A stretch of 64,000 nucleotides of DNA from Cryobacterium sp. SO1 (GCF_004210215.2 NZ_CP067394.1:2356001-2420000), one strand, 5' to 3'; numbered from the stretch's first letter, positions 54,704-63,905 are shown. Numbers and translations are program-made. The notes: generated by a model not told the origin, from the letters alone.

Positions 54704-55831
54704 TTATTCCGTGACGACGGCCGAGGTGCGGCGGCGCTTGTGCGCCGCGCGTGCCAGGGCCACCTCGATGAGTTCGTCGATCAGCTGCGGGTAGGTGTAG
54801 CCGCTGGCCAGCCAGCAGCTGGGGAACATAGAGATTGGCGTGAAGCCGGGCATGGTGTTGATCTCGTTGATCACCCAGCCATCGGCGGTGAGGAAGAAGT
54901 CCACCCGGGCCAGGCCGCGGGCGTCGATGGCCTCGAACGCCCGCACGGCGACGCGCTGCATCTCAGCCAGGTCGGCCGCGGCGAGGTTCGCCGGGCAGAC
55001 CAGCTCGATTCCCGCAGCGTCGAGGTACTTGGCGGCGAAGTCGTAGAAGTCACGCCCGGTGACCACGACCTCTCCCGCAACCGAGGCGTGCGCGGGATCG
55101 CCGGGGCGGCCCTGCAGAACGGCGACCTCGAGTTCGCGGCCCACCAGTCCGGCCTCGATGAGCACCTTGTCGTCCTCGGCCAGGGCCACGGCCATCGCCT
55201 CGGCCAACTGGTCGGGGCTGACGACCCGGCTCACGCCCACGCTGGAACCGGCCCTGGCCGGCTTCACGAACGCCGGCAGGCCGAGCTCTGTCAGCGCCGC
55301 GTAGGCCTGGTCGGGTGTTTCGGCCCAGTCGTCCGCGGTGACGGTGTGCCAGGGCGCGACGGCCAGCCCGGAGTGCTGCAAGACGGTCTTGGTGAAGTGC
55401 TTGTCCATCCCCAGTGCGGACGCCAGCACACCAGAGCCGACGAACGGCAGATCGACCAGTTCGAGCATCCCTTGCACCGTGCCGTCTTCGCCGTACGGGC
55501 CGTGCAGGATGGGGAAGACCAGGTCGACCGAGCCGAGGCTGCGGCGGCCGGAGCCGTCGACGACGGTCAGTTCGCGGCTCGCTGCGCTGTCGGGCCAAAG
55601 CACCCGGCTGCCGTTGTCGGTGACCTCGGGCAGGGCCGCTGCGGACAGCGTGAACTTGGTCGGGTCGTCGTCCTCGAGCACAAAGGCGCCGTCGCGGGTG
55701 ATGCCGACCGGGATGACCGCGTAACGGTCCCGGTCAATTGCCGCGAGTACCCCGCCCGCTGTGGCGCAGCTGATCGAATGTTCGCTTGAACGCCCCCCAA
55801 ACAGCAGCGCTACCGTGAGCTTCTCCGTCAT
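54704..55831 (-). CDS. ddl: D-alanine--D-alanine ligase
   Basis: 375 residues from the ATG at 55831 with AAAGGACC upstream. The N-terminal VALLFGGRSSEHSIS, the ATP-grasp KHFTKTVLQ and PAFVKPARAGSSVGVSRV blocks, and the C-terminal EINTMPGFTPISMFP are complete. It makes the D-Ala-D-Ala dipeptide for peptidoglycan. Its 5' end overlaps the gpsA 3' end by about 98 bp. Confidence 0.95.
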   Translation of the reverse strand: MTEKLTVALLFGGRSSEHSISCATAGGVLAAIDRDRYAVIPVGITRDGAFVLEDDDPTKFTLSAAALPEVTDNGSRVLWPDSAASRELTVVDGSGRRSLGSVDLVFPILHGPYGEDGTVQGMLELVDLPFVGSGVLASALGMDKHFTKTVLQHSGLAVAPWHTVTADDWAETPDQAYAALTELGLPAFVKPARAGSSVGVSRVVSPDQLAEAMAVALAEDDKVLIEAGLVGRELEVAVLQGRPGDPAHASVAGEVVVTGRDFYDFAAKYLDAAGIELVCPANLAAADLAEMQRVAVRAFEAIDARGLARVDFFLTADGWVINEINTMPGFTPISMFPSCWLASGYTYPQLIDELIEVALARAAHKRRRTSAVVTE

Positions 55832-56861
55832 CAATGGTCCTTTCACCCTGCGGTGCGCCGGAGTCAGTGGTGAGGTGCGGCGCGATATCCCGCGGCTTCA
55901 GCGTACCTGCCAGCACCTGTCGCACCTGTTCGACGATGGGCATGTCGACACCCTTGGCGCGCGCCAGCTCGAGGATCGGGCTCACGGATGCCAAGCCTTC
56001 CGTGGTCTGCTGCATCTGGGCGATGACGTCGTTGTAGCTGTAGCCCTGGCCGAGCAGTCGTCCGGCGGTGTTGTTGCGGGACAGCGGTGACTGGCAGGTG
56101 GCGATCAGGTCGCCGAGACCCGCCAGGCCCGCCAGGGTCTCCGGATGGGCGCCGTAGGCCACCGCGAAATCGGTCATCTCCACGAGGCCGCGGGTGATGA
56201 TGGACGCCTTGGTGTTCTCGCCGTAGCCGACTCCGTCGACGATGCCGATCGCCACGGCTATGAGGTTCTTCAGGACGCCGCCGAACTCGGTGCCGATGAC
56301 ATCAGTGTTCACGTAGGAACGGAAATACTTGGTCGTGGCCAGCAGGGCAACGGCGTGCGCCGTCTCCAGGCTCGACGAGGAGACCACCGCGGCGGTGGGC
56401 TGCTCCTTGGCGATCTCCAGGGCGAGGTTGGGCCCGGAGATGGCGGCGATGCGGGACGGGTCGATCGGCAGGACCTGCTCGATGATCTCGCTCATCCGCA
56501 AGCCGGAGGAGCGTTCGACGCCCTTCATCAGCGACACGATGATGGCGCCCGGAGCCAGGAACGGCTCCGCCTGGATGAGGTTCTCGCGCAGGGACTGGCT
56601 CGGCACCGAGACGAAGACCTGCTCGGCGCCGGCCAGTGCCAGGTCGAGGCTTGACGTGGCGCGGAGGCCCACGGGAAGGTTGATCCCTGGCAGGTAGTCG
56701 CTGTTGCGGCGTCCCTCGGTGATCTCCCTGGCCAGCTCGGGGCGGCGGGCCCAAAGGACGACATCCGCTCCCCCGTCGGTGAGGATCTTGGCAAACGTGG
56801 TGCCCCAGCTTCCCGCGCCGAGGACGGCGACTCGGGTGCCTGGCTGGACTTTAGGCTTCAA
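55734..56861 (-). CDS. gpsA: Glycerol-3-phosphate dehydrogenase [NAD(P)+]
   Basis: 375 residues from a TTG at 56861, chosen because the protein then starts near KPKVQPGTRVAVLGAGSWG and overlaps the plsC stop. Motifs include GAGSWGTTFAKILTDGGADV (cofactor), ISGPNLALEIAKEQP, FGGVLKNLIAVAIGI (catalytic Lys) and TRGLVEMTDFAVAYGA. It supplies glycerol-3-phosphate for phospholipids. The last ~33 residues (after HLTTDSGAPQGER) extend into ddl and are not expected in the family. Confidence 0.93.
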   Translation of the reverse strand: MKPKVQPGTRVAVLGAGSWGTTFAKILTDGGADVVLWARRPELAREITEGRRNSDYLPGINLPVGLRATSSLDLALAGAEQVFVSVPSQSLRENLIQAEPFLAPGAIIVSLMKGVERSSGLRMSEIIEQVLPIDPSRIAAISGPNLALEIAKEQPTAAVVSSSSLETAHAVALLATTKYFRSYVNTDVIGTEFGGVLKNLIAVAIGIVDGVGYGENTKASIITRGLVEMTDFAVAYGAHPETLAGLAGLGDLIATCQSPLSRNNTAGRLLGQGYSYNDVIAQMQQTTEGLASVSPILELARAKGVDMPIVEQVRQVLAGTLKPRDIAPHLTTDSGAPQGERTIDDGEAHGSAAVWGAFKRTFDQLRHSGRGTRGN

Positions 56862-57666
56862 AACGGCCGGTCTCTTTCTGGTCGTGCTCAGAGGGGTTCC
56901 AGCGTTTGGCCGGTGCGGTCTCGTTGCGCAGGTCTTCGAGCAGGGCGGTGATGGCATCCATCACCACGGCGGTCGCCTCGTTCAGCGTGGCGGTGTCAGG
57001 GTTGCGGCCGCGGAACTCGGCCAGGTCGATCGGGTCGCCGATCTTCACCAGGATGGTCTTGCGCGGGAACAGGTGCAGCTTCTTGGAGTAGCGCTCCATC
57101 AGCTGCTGGGTGCCCCAGTGCGCCGCGGGCACGATGGGGATGCCCTGCTCCAGAGCGATGCGCACGGCGCCGCTCTTGCCGCGCATCGGCCACAGCTCCG
57201 GGTCACGGGTGAGCGACCCTTCCGGGTAGACCACCACCATCTGGCCGCGCTCGACCAGGCGACGGGCGGCCTTGACGGGCTCACTGCCGCGCACCGCACC
57301 GCCACGCTGCACCGGAATCTGACCGGATTTCTTCAGCAGCCAGCCGGCGACGGGCAGCTTGAACAGCGACGCCTTGGCCAGGAACCTCGGCAGCCGACCA
57401 AGCTTCCAGCTGACCATGCCCATCACGATCGGGTCGATCTCGCTGTAATGATTGGGCGAGAAGACGAACGCACCCTGACGCGGGAACTTGTGACCGTCGG
57501 TGATCTTGTAGCGGGCAACCGCATTCATCGGCGGGACCACCAGCACGGCCAGCAGCCAGAAGATCGAGGGTGTGCTCTTCTCGGAGCGGACCCTGCGGTT
57601 GGTCGTCACCGTCGACGGACTGGGCGAATCTGGCACGTTTGGATCTGGCACGTTTGGATCTGGCAC
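56851..57666 (-). CDS. plsC: 1-acyl-sn-glycerol-3-phosphate acyltransferase-like
   Basis: 271 residues from a GTG at 57666. The acyltransferase motifs are SPNHYSEIDP (HX4D), RGGAVRGSE, YPEGSLTRD and PIVPAAHWGT. One hydrophobic segment is at about 33-50. The N-terminus is a PDPNV repeat coded by 15-bp units. It transfers acyl groups to lysophosphatidic acid or a related lipid at the membrane. It lies 7 nt after murA and overlaps gpsA. Confidence 0.9.
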   Translation of the reverse strand: MPDPNVPDPNVPDSPSPSTVTTNRRVRSEKSTPSIFWLLAVLVVPPMNAVARYKITDGHKFPRQGAFVFSPNHYSEIDPIVMGMVSWKLGRLPRFLAKASLFKLPVAGWLLKKSGQIPVQRGGAVRGSEPVKAARRLVERGQMVVVYPEGSLTRDPELWPMRGKSGAVRIALEQGIPIVPAAHWGTQQLMERYSKKLHLFPRKTILVKIGDPIDLAEFRGRNPDTATLNEATAVVMDAITALLEDLRNETAPAKRWNPSEHDQKETGRFEA

Positions 57667-57667
57667 G
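57628..57667. repeat. 15-bp tandem repeats at the plsC 5' end
   Basis: Units of ATCTGGCACGTTTGG at 57628-57642 and 57643-57657 and a partial third to 57667 encode PDPNV repeats and keep frame. The true start could be at any of the repeated GTG-like positions or further inside. Confidence 0.8.
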
Positions 57668-57673
57668 GTGCCA

Positions 57674-59089
57674 TTATCCTGCGAGATCGAAGTCAGCTCC
57701 CAATAGTCGCAGCTTGGTGATGAAGTTCTCGTACCCGCGGCTGATGATGCCCACGTTGCTCACGGTGGAGGTGCCTTCGGCCGTGAGGGCCGCGATCAGG
57801 TGGCTGAAGCCACCGCGCAGGTCCGGGACCTCGATGTCGGCGCCGACGAGCTTGGTGGGCCCGGCGATGACGGCGGAGTGGTTGAAGTTGCGCTGGCCGA
57901 AGCGGCACGGGTGCCCGCCGAGGCATTCGCGGTGGATCTGGATGGTCGCGCCCATCTCCACAAGAGCATCGACGAAGCCGAAGCGCTGCTCGTAGACGGT
58001 CTCGTGCACGATCGACACACCGTGGGCGTGGGTCAGCGCGATCACGAGCGGCTGCTGCCAGTCGGTCATGAAGCCTGGGTGAACATCCGTTTCGATGATG
58101 ACGGGCTTGAGGTCGCCGCCCGGGTGGTAGAACCGGATGCCGTCGTCGTGGATGTCGAACGCGCCGCCGACCTTGCGGAAAACGTTGAGGAAGGTGAGCA
58201 TCTCGGCCTGCTTGGCGCCGCCGACGAAGATGTCGCCGTCGGTGGCCAGCGCGGCCGCGGCCCAGCTGGCGGCCTCGTTGCGATCGAACAGGGCGCGGTG
58301 CTGGTAGCCCTGCAGGCTGTCGACACCCTCGATGCGGATCACGCGGTCGGTGTCGACCGTGATGATGGCGCCCATCTTCTGCAGGATGTTGATGAGATCC
58401 ATGATCTCGGGCTCGATGGCCGCGTTCTTGAGCTCGGTGATGCCCTCGGCACGCACGGCGGTGAGCAGAACCTGCTCGGTGGCGCCCACGCTCGGGTAGG
58501 GCAGCTCTACCTTGGTGCCCTTGAGGCCGTTCGGCGCCGACATGCGGATGCCGTTGGGCTGCTTCTCGACGACGGCGCCGAACTTGCGCAGAACCTCGAG
58601 GTGGTAGTCGATGGGTCGGTCGCCGATGCGGCAGCCGCCCAGGTCGGGGATGAAGGCTTCGCCGAGGCGGTGCAGCAGCGGGCCGCAGAACAGGATCGGG
58701 ATGCGGGAGGAGCCGGCGTGGGCGTCGATGTCGGCGTAGTGCGCGCTCTCCACATCCACCGGGTCGAGCATCAGGCTGCCGGGCTCGTCGCCCTCGGTCA
58801 CCTTGACACCGTGCGCCTCGAGCAGGCCGCGCACGATGCGCACGTCGCTGATGTTGGGCACGTCGCGCAGGATACTGGGCGTCTCACCGAGGAGGGCGGC
58901 GACCATAGCCTTGGTGACCAGGTTCTTGGCACCCTTGACCTCGATGCGGCCGATCAGCGGGCGTCCGCCGCGGATGGTGATCTTGTCGCCTACCAGGCCC
59001 ACATTGGCACCATGGCTCTGCGCGTTCCCACGCTCTGAGCTGTCTTGAACGTTCTCGCGCACCTGATTGGTGTCTCCGACGATGATCAC
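57674..59089 (-). CDS. murA: UDP-N-acetylglucosamine 1-carboxyvinyltransferase
   Basis: 471 residues from a GTG at 59089 that overlaps the leuD stop (GTGA). The EPT fold has the substrate-binding [17 protein letters not shown] and the catalytic Cys in [15 protein letters not shown], so it should be sensitive to fosfomycin-type alkylation at that residue. The first ~35 residues are an extension over the E. coli enzyme. It starts peptidoglycan synthesis. Confidence 0.95.
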   Translation of the reverse strand: MIIVGDTNQVRENVQDSSERGNAQSHGANVGLVGDKITIRGGRPLIGRIEVKGAKNLVTKAMVAALLGETPSILRDVPNISDVRIVRGLLEAHGVKVTEGDEPGSLMLDPVDVESAHYADIDAHAGSSRIPILFCGPLLHRLGEAFIPDLGGCRIGDRPIDYHLEVLRKFGAVVEKQPNGIRMSAPNGLKGTKVELPYPSVGATEQVLLTAVRAEGITELKNAAIEPEIMDLINILQKMGAIITVDTDRVIRIEGVDSLQGYQHRALFDRNEAASWAAAALATDGDIFVGGAKQAEMLTFLNVFRKVGGAFDIHDDGIRFYHPGGDLKPVIIETDVHPGFMTDWQQPLVIALTHAHGVSIVHETVYEQRFGFVDALVEMGATIQIHRECLGGHPCRFGQRNFNHSAVIAGPTKLVGADIEVPDLRGGFSHLIAALTAEGTSTVSNVGIISRGYENFITKLRLLGADFDLAG

Positions 59090-59694
59090 AAATTTACCTG
59101 CCTTGCGGGGAGTGTGCGGGGGCGCCAGGGCTCCCGGTGGGATTCGAATTCTGCGATGCGCGCTTCATCGCGCAGGGTGAGGCCGATGTCGTCAAGCCCT
59201 TCCAGCAGTCGCCATCTAGTGTATTCGTCGACCTCGAATGAGACTGTGAGCTCGCCGACACTGGCAGTACAGGCAACCAGATCCACGGTCAAATCTATTC
59301 CGGGGTCGGCTTCGAGAACTCGCCACAGGGTCTCCGCGTCGGCCTCGCTGATCTGGCCGGCGAGCAGTCCTTGCTTGCCGGCGTTGCCGCGGAAGATGTC
59401 GCCGAACCGGGGGCTGAGCACGACGTCGAAGCCGAAATCGCGCAGTGCCCAGACGGCGTGTTCCCGTGAGGATCCGGTGCCGAAGTCGGCGCCGACCACG
59501 AGGACCCGGGGGTTCTGGTACGCGGATCGGTTGAGAATGAACTCAGGATCCTGCCGCCATCCGTAGAAGAGGGCGTCTTCGAATCCGGTCTTGGTGACCC
59601 GTTTGAGGAAAACCGCGGGGATGATCTGGTCGGTGTCCACGTTGGACCGGCGCATGGGGACGGCGACGCCGGTGACGGTCGTGAATTTCTGCAT
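59086..59694 (-). CDS. leuD: 3-isopropylmalate dehydratase small subunit
   Basis: 202 residues from the ATG at 59694. The swivel-domain motifs are [35 protein letters not shown] and [18 protein letters not shown]. With LeuC it isomerises isopropylmalate in leucine synthesis. It is 11 nt after leuC and overlaps murA. Confidence 0.96.
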   Translation of the reverse strand: MQKFTTVTGVAVPMRRSNVDTDQIIPAVFLKRVTKTGFEDALFYGWRQDPEFILNRSAYQNPRVLVVGADFGTGSSREHAVWALRDFGFDVVLSPRFGDIFRGNAGKQGLLAGQISEADAETLWRVLEADPGIDLTVDLVACTASVGELTVSFEVDEYTRWRLLEGLDDIGLTLRDEARIAEFESHREPWRPRTLPARQVNL

Positions 59695-59705
59695 GTCGGG
59701 CGCTC

Positions 59706-61223
59706 CTACAGCTTCGCGGTCGTGAGATCGGCGGGCACGATGTCGGCGGGCACAGCGCCGGCCGGGATGGTGCCGTCCTGCACGAGGTCCCAGGGGCTGG
59801 ACAGGGTGCCGCGAATGGCCGTGGCTGCGGCCACGAGCGGGGAGACCAGGTGGGTGCGTCCGCCCTTGCCCTGCCGTCCCTCGAAGTTGCGGTTGCTGGT
59901 GGAGGCGCAGCGTTCCCCCGGGGCGAGCTGGTCGGGGTTCATGCCCAGGCACATCGAGCAGCCGGCGAAGCGCCACTCGGCGCCGAAGGCGAGGAAGATC
60001 TTGTCGAGGCCCTCGGCCTCGGCTTCGATCCGCACGCGGGCGGAGCCGGGCACCACGAGCATCCGGACGCCGTCGGCGATGACCTTGCCCTTGATGATGT
60101 CGGCTGCGGCACGCAGGTCTTCGACCCGGCTGTTGGTGCAGGAGCCGAGGAATACGGTGTCGACGCGGATGTCCTTCATCGCGGTGCCGGCGGCCAGGTC
60201 CATGTATTCCAGGGCCCGTTCGGCTGCGCTGCGCTCGTTGGCGTCGTCGATGTCGGCGGGGTTGGGCACGGTGTCGCTGAGGGAGACGCCCTGGCCGGGG
60301 TTGGTGCCCCAGGTCACGAACGGTTCGAGGGTATCGGCGTCGAGGATGACCTCGGCGTCGAACGTGGCGCCCTCATCGGTGGCCAGGGTGTCCCAGTACT
60401 CGACGGCGGCGTCCCAGTCGGCGCCCTGTGGCGCGTGCGCACGGCCTTCGAGGTACGCGTAGGTGGTGGCATCCGGAGCGACCATGCCGGCGCGGGCGCC
60501 CGCCTCGATCGACATGTTGCAAATGGTCATCCGACCCTCCATGGAGAGGGCGCGGATGGCGCTGCCGCGGTATTCGAGCACGTAGCCCTGGCCGCCGCCG
60601 GTGCCGATCTTGGCGATAACGGCCAGGATGATGTCCTTGGCGGTAACGCCGGGGCGCAGGGCGCCGTTCACGGTGATGGCCATGGTCTTGAACGGCGTGA
60701 GCGGCAGCGTCTGGGTGGCCATGACGTGCTCCACCTCGCTGGTGCCGATGCCCAGCGCCATGGCGCCGAAGGCTCCGTGGGTGGAGGTGTGCGAGTCGCC
60801 GCAGACCACGGTGATGCCCGGCTGGGTCAGGCCCAGCTGCGGGCCGACCACGTGCACGATGCCCTGTTCGATGTCGCCCAACGAGTGCAGGCGAATGCCG
60901 AACTCGGCGCAGTTCTTGCGCAGGGTATCGATCTGGGTGCGGCTGGTCAGGTCGGCTATGGGCCTGTCGATCGCCAGGGTCGGCGTGTTGTGGTCCTCGG
61001 TCGCGATCGTGAGGTCCGGCCGGCGTACGGGGCGACCGGCCAGGCGCAGACCATCGAAGGCCTGCGGGCTGGTGACCTCGTGCACGAGGTGCAGGTCGAT
61101 GTAGATGAGGTCAGGGGTGCCGTTCTCGCCCTTGGCCACCAGGTGCTTGTCCCAGACCTTCTCGGCCAGGGTGCGGGGACGGATCCCCGACGTGGGTGAG
61201 TCCGTGTTCACTGCGTTAGTCAT
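59706..61223 (-). CDS. leuC: 3-isopropylmalate dehydratase large subunit
   Basis: 505 residues. The [4Fe-4S] ligands are in [11 protein letters not shown] and [13 protein letters not shown]. Other aconitase-family blocks are [20 protein letters not shown] and [19 protein letters not shown]. The SD GAGGAAG (61240-61234) lies 10 nt before the ATG. Its leader carries a leucine-codon peptide that could control translation. It heads the leuC-leuD-murA-plsC-gpsA-ddl run. Confidence 0.97.
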   Translation of the reverse strand: MTNAVNTDSPTSGIRPRTLAEKVWDKHLVAKGENGTPDLIYIDLHLVHEVTSPQAFDGLRLAGRPVRRPDLTIATEDHNTPTLAIDRPIADLTSRTQIDTLRKNCAEFGIRLHSLGDIEQGIVHVVGPQLGLTQPGITVVCGDSHTSTHGAFGAMALGIGTSEVEHVMATQTLPLTPFKTMAITVNGALRPGVTAKDIILAVIAKIGTGGGQGYVLEYRGSAIRALSMEGRMTICNMSIEAGARAGMVAPDATTYAYLEGRAHAPQGADWDAAVEYWDTLATDEGATFDAEVILDADTLEPFVTWGTNPGQGVSLSDTVPNPADIDDANERSAAERALEYMDLAAGTAMKDIRVDTVFLGSCTNSRVEDLRAAADIIKGKVIADGVRMLVVPGSARVRIEAEAEGLDKIFLAFGAEWRFAGCSMCLGMNPDQLAPGERCASTSNRNFEGRQGKGGRTHLVSPLVAAATAIRGTLSSPWDLVQDGTIPAGAVPADIVPADLTTAKL

Positions 61224-61342
61224 GTTCGTGCGTCTTCCTCGGGAACGGTGGCAGCCAACGACAAACTCCGCGACGAGTGGGCCTTGTCAGATACGAGACT
61301 CGCCGCGGCACAGAAGAAGTAGTCGACGTTGCAGCACACCTC
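61220..61342 (-). promoter_or_regulatory. leuC leader: candidate leucine-responsive translational attenuator
   Basis: On the minus strand, the Leu-codon segment CTTCTTC (61319-61313) is complementary to the leuC SD GAGGAAG (61240-61234) over 7 bp with one wobble. Between them an 11-bp stem (61308-61298 with 61278-61268, one G-U) with a 19-nt loop would bring the two together. A ribosome stalled on the Leu codons would keep the SD free. A second frame, GTG 61339 to TGA 61220 (39 codons), overlaps the leuC ATG. Confidence 0.55.
61287..61337 (-). CDS. leu leader peptide (16 codons, five Leu)
   Basis: Reads VLQRRLLLLCRGESRI and then TGA, with CTA-CTT-CTT-CTG as four consecutive Leu codons (61322-61311) after an earlier CTG. 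The GTG lies 5 nt after the TAGCCT -10 box, so it is probably translated from a leaderless mRNA. The size, codon content and place upstream of leuC are those of an amino-acid attenuator peptide. It is too short for homology evidence. Confidence 0.6.
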   Translation of the reverse strand: MLQRRLLLLCRGESRI

Positions 61343-61348
61343 AGGCTA
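61343..61348 (-). promoter_or_regulatory. -10 box of the leuCD promoter
   Basis: TAGCCT on the minus strand, 5 nt before the leader-peptide GTG at 61337. An 18-nt spacer would put the -35 hexamer (TTCGCG) inside the arm of palindrome copy A3. Confidence 0.5.
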
Positions 61349-61365
61349 ACACTCCCCTTCGAGTC

Positions 61366-61427
61366 CGCGAACTGTGAGCTTTGCACCTCAAAATCGGGGC
61401 TTTCAGGTGCTTTGCTCACGGTTCGCG
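61366..61427. repeat. Palindromic repeat, family A copy 3
   Basis: Arms 61366-61387 and 61406-61427 match copies 1 and 2 except for a central 3x3 mismatch (TTT opposite TTT) and one G-U. It lies between divergent promoters of leuC and the exporter gene, so here it cannot act only as a terminator. Confidence 0.85.
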
Positions 61428-61482
61428 GATGCTCGGCCGCGTGCTGGGGCCGCTGACGCTGGCCACGGAGGGACGGCCGACG

Positions 61483-61488
61483 TATGGT
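61483..61488 (+). promoter_or_regulatory. -10 box of a probable leaderless promoter
   Basis: TATGGT ends 6 nt before the ATG at 61495; no SD is close enough. Confidence 0.45.
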
Positions 61489-61494
61489 GTGCGC

Positions 61495-63138
61495 ATGACG
61501 ACGGTGGCCGCTGGGCAGAAGACAGGCAGGGTGCTGGTGGTGATCCTGCTGGCCCAGTTCATCATCGTCGTCGACTCGACCTTCATGAACGTGTCGCTGT
61601 CCACCCTGGTGGCGGAATTCGACACCACGGTCACCGGCATCCAGAACGCCATCACGCTGTACACCCTGGTGATGGCGGCGTTCATGATCGCCGGCGCCAA
61701 GGTGGGCGACATCATCGGCCGCAAACGCGCCTTCGTGATCGGCCTCAGCGTCTACTCCGTCGGCACCACCATCACCGCCCTCTCCCCCACCCTGGGCATC
61801 TTCATCCTGGGCTGGTCGATCCTCGAAGGCCTCGGCGCGGCGATGATGCTCCCCGCCATGATGTCGCTGATCGTGTCGAACTTCGTTGCCGGTCCCGCCC
61901 GCGCGAAGGCCTATGCCGGTTTCGCCGCCATCGCGGGCATCGCGGCGGGGATCGGGCCGATCATCGGCGGCCTCTTCACGTCGTACCTGTCCTGGCGACT
62001 GGCCTTCGCCAGCGAACTCCTCGTGGCGCTTTATATCTTCACCCAGCTGAAGATCATCAAGGATGCGCCGTTCCTCGGCAGGAAACCGCGATTCGACTGG
62101 ACTGGATTCATCCTCAGCTCCGCCGGACTCATCACCGTGGTCCTAGGCATCGTGATGGCCTCGGCGTACGGCCTGTTCGTCAGCCGGGTCGACGTGGAGG
62201 TGTTCGGTCAGGTTGTGCTCACAGCAGGCCAGATCTCCCCCACCGTGATCCTCGTGTCGATCGGACTGCTCGTCCTGATCGTCTTCATCCTGGTGGAGCG
62301 GAGCCGGGACCGGCACCACCACGACACCCTTCTCGACCTGAGTCTCTTCAGCATCCGCGCCGTCTCATCCGGAACATCCGTGCAGCTGCTGCAGTACCTC
62401 GTGCTGACCGGCGCGATCTTCGCATTGTCTCTCTACGTGCAGATGGAGTTGAATTACTCGGCCATTCAGAGTGGGCTCACCCTGCTGCCGCTGTCCCTGG
62501 CCGTGCTCCTCTCGGCCGGGGTCAGCGGGCGGGTTTTCAGTCGCCGGTTCGCCCCGCGCTCGGTTATTCTCGCCGGCTTCGGCATCATCGTGCTGGGGGC
62601 CGCGGCGATGGGGCTGCTGGCCAGGGATGCGACCAGCGGCACCCAGTTCATCCTGGGACTGGCGCTGGTCGGCTTCGGTGCGGGCACCATAGCCTCCCAG
62701 AACCAGAACCTCATCATGTCGTCGGTGAAACCGCAACGGTCCAATGAGACGTCTGGGGTGATCAACACCGCGCAGAACATCGGGGCGTCGCTCGGAACGT
62801 CGCTGGCCGGGGCACTGATCCTGTCGGTGTTCGTGCTGACTGCCACGAGCCTGATCGACGACAGTCCGGCGTTCACTGCGTCGGAGCAATCACAACTGGA
62901 CACGGCGGTCACCGAGAAGGCGCAGATCATCAGCGACGCCCAGCTCAGCACCGCGATCTCGGAGTACCCGGCCGAGCAGCAGGACGCGATGATCGCCATC
63001 AATGCCGATGCCAGGCAGACCGCGCTGACGGTGGTTTATGCCGGACTGGCGTTGGCCGGTCTCCTCGGTTTCGGCGCGGCCCTGCGGCTGCCCAGAACCC
63101 CGCCGCTGGCGAGCACCGCGACACGGGCCGAGGTGTAG
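61495..63138 (+). CDS. MFS exporter, DHA2 (EmrB/QacA) family, 14 TM
   Basis: 547 residues from the ATG at 61495. About fourteen membrane segments are predicted. The first carries VVDSTFMNVSL (the LDxTxVNVAL-type motif of this family), and motif A is GDIIGRKRAF after segment 2. A motif-C-like GIAAGIGPIIGG is in segment 5. A loop of about 60 residues sits before the last segment (SLIDDSPAFTASEQSQL). It is a drug/proton antiporter type; the substrate is unknown. It is divergent from leuC. Confidence 0.88.
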   Translation: MTTVAAGQKTGRVLVVILLAQFIIVVDSTFMNVSLSTLVAEFDTTVTGIQNAITLYTLVMAAFMIAGAKVGDIIGRKRAFVIGLSVYSVGTTITALSPTLGIFILGWSILEGLGAAMMLPAMMSLIVSNFVAGPARAKAYAGFAAIAGIAAGIGPIIGGLFTSYLSWRLAFASELLVALYIFTQLKIIKDAPFLGRKPRFDWTGFILSSAGLITVVLGIVMASAYGLFVSRVDVEVFGQVVLTAGQISPTVILVSIGLLVLIVFILVERSRDRHHHDTLLDLSLFSIRAVSSGTSVQLLQYLVLTGAIFALSLYVQMELNYSAIQSGLTLLPLSLAVLLSAGVSGRVFSRRFAPRSVILAGFGIIVLGAAAMGLLARDATSGTQFILGLALVGFGAGTIASQNQNLIMSSVKPQRSNETSGVINTAQNIGASLGTSLAGALILSVFVLTATSLIDDSPAFTASEQSQLDTAVTEKAQIISDAQLSTAISEYPAEQQDAMIAINADARQTALTVVYAGLALAGLLGFGAALRLPRTPPLASTATRAEV

Positions 63139-63156
63139 CCGTAACTGTTACTCGTT

Positions 63157-63194
63157 CGGACTATTGTGCCCGGTGCGCCGGGCGCAGATGTCCG
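63157..63194. repeat. Palindromic repeat, family B copy 2 (terminator-like)
   Basis: CGGAC (63157-63161) pairs with GTCCG (63190-63194) around a hairpin CCCGG-TGCG-CCGGG (63169-63182). It lies between the convergent exporter and FHA genes. It matches 15924-15961 at 30 of 38 positions. Confidence 0.7.
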
Positions 63195-63206
63195 CTTCGG
63201 CAACAG

Positions 63207-63905
63207 TCAGGCCCGGGTGACCTCGACGGCGAATTCGCCGAGCATCAGTCGGGTGTCGGCCGGGAGCGGGGTGCGGATGCCGGGTTCGAGTTCCACCCTG
63301 CTCCCGTCGGCGCCGATGAGGCTCACGCCATTGGTGGAGTGCAGATCGGTGACCGAAAGGTCGTCGTCGAAGGAAAGCTCCACGAGGGCGTGTGACTTGG
63401 AGACCGACCGGGCAGGGTCGACGACGCTGACCATGGTGGAGGGCCGCCGGGTCACCGGCGAGGGGTCGCGGCCGAAGACGAGCGATCCGGTCACCGGCAT
63501 CCGTTGGCCGTCGGCCAGTCGCAGCTGCCAGCCGGTCACGGTCTGAGCCGGCGCAGCATTGCCGTGTACTGCGCTGACGGGCGCGACACTGACGGGCGCG
63601 GCGCCGAGGGGGGCGACACTGACGGGGGCGGCGCTGACGAACGGGCGCGGCGGCACCGGCGTGGTGCCCAGCTTGGTGGGCACGAACGCAGGGATGGCCA
63701 GGACCGCCGGCGACGGACCCGTCGGCGGCGCCGCGTCCCCCGCCGGTGTCGCCGCCGGAGCCGGGGCGTCGCGCACGGGCGGGACGATGACGAGCGAAAC
63801 ACTGACGAGCGGGTCGGCGTGGGGAACTCGTGCCGTCACCTCGTCACTCTCGTCGCTGGACGGGAACATCCCCGGTGGGGGAACGATGAAACCCGGCTTA
63901 TCCAC
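63207..63905 (-). CDS. FHA-domain protein
   Basis: 232 residues from a GTG at 63905. The N-terminal half is Pro/Ala-rich linker with APVSVAP repeats (near 63560-63640). The C-terminal ~95 residues are an FHA phosphothreonine-binding domain: GSLVFGRDPSP, VSKSHALVEL, DLHSTNGVSLIG and the final RLMLGEFAVEV. The GR, SxxH and TNG residues for phosphopeptide binding are present. Partner kinases are not in the window. Bases 63906-64000 show no clear gene. Confidence 0.85.
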   Translation of the reverse strand: MDKPGFIVPPPGMFPSSDESDEVTARVPHADPLVSVSLVIVPPVRDAPAPAATPAGDAAPPTGPSPAVLAIPAFVPTKLGTTPVPPRPFVSAAPVSVAPLGAAPVSVAPVSAVHGNAAPAQTVTGWQLRLADGQRMPVTGSLVFGRDPSPVTRRPSTMVSVVDPARSVSKSHALVELSFDDDLSVTDLHSTNGVSLIGADGSRVELEPGIRTPLPADTRLMLGEFAVEVTRA

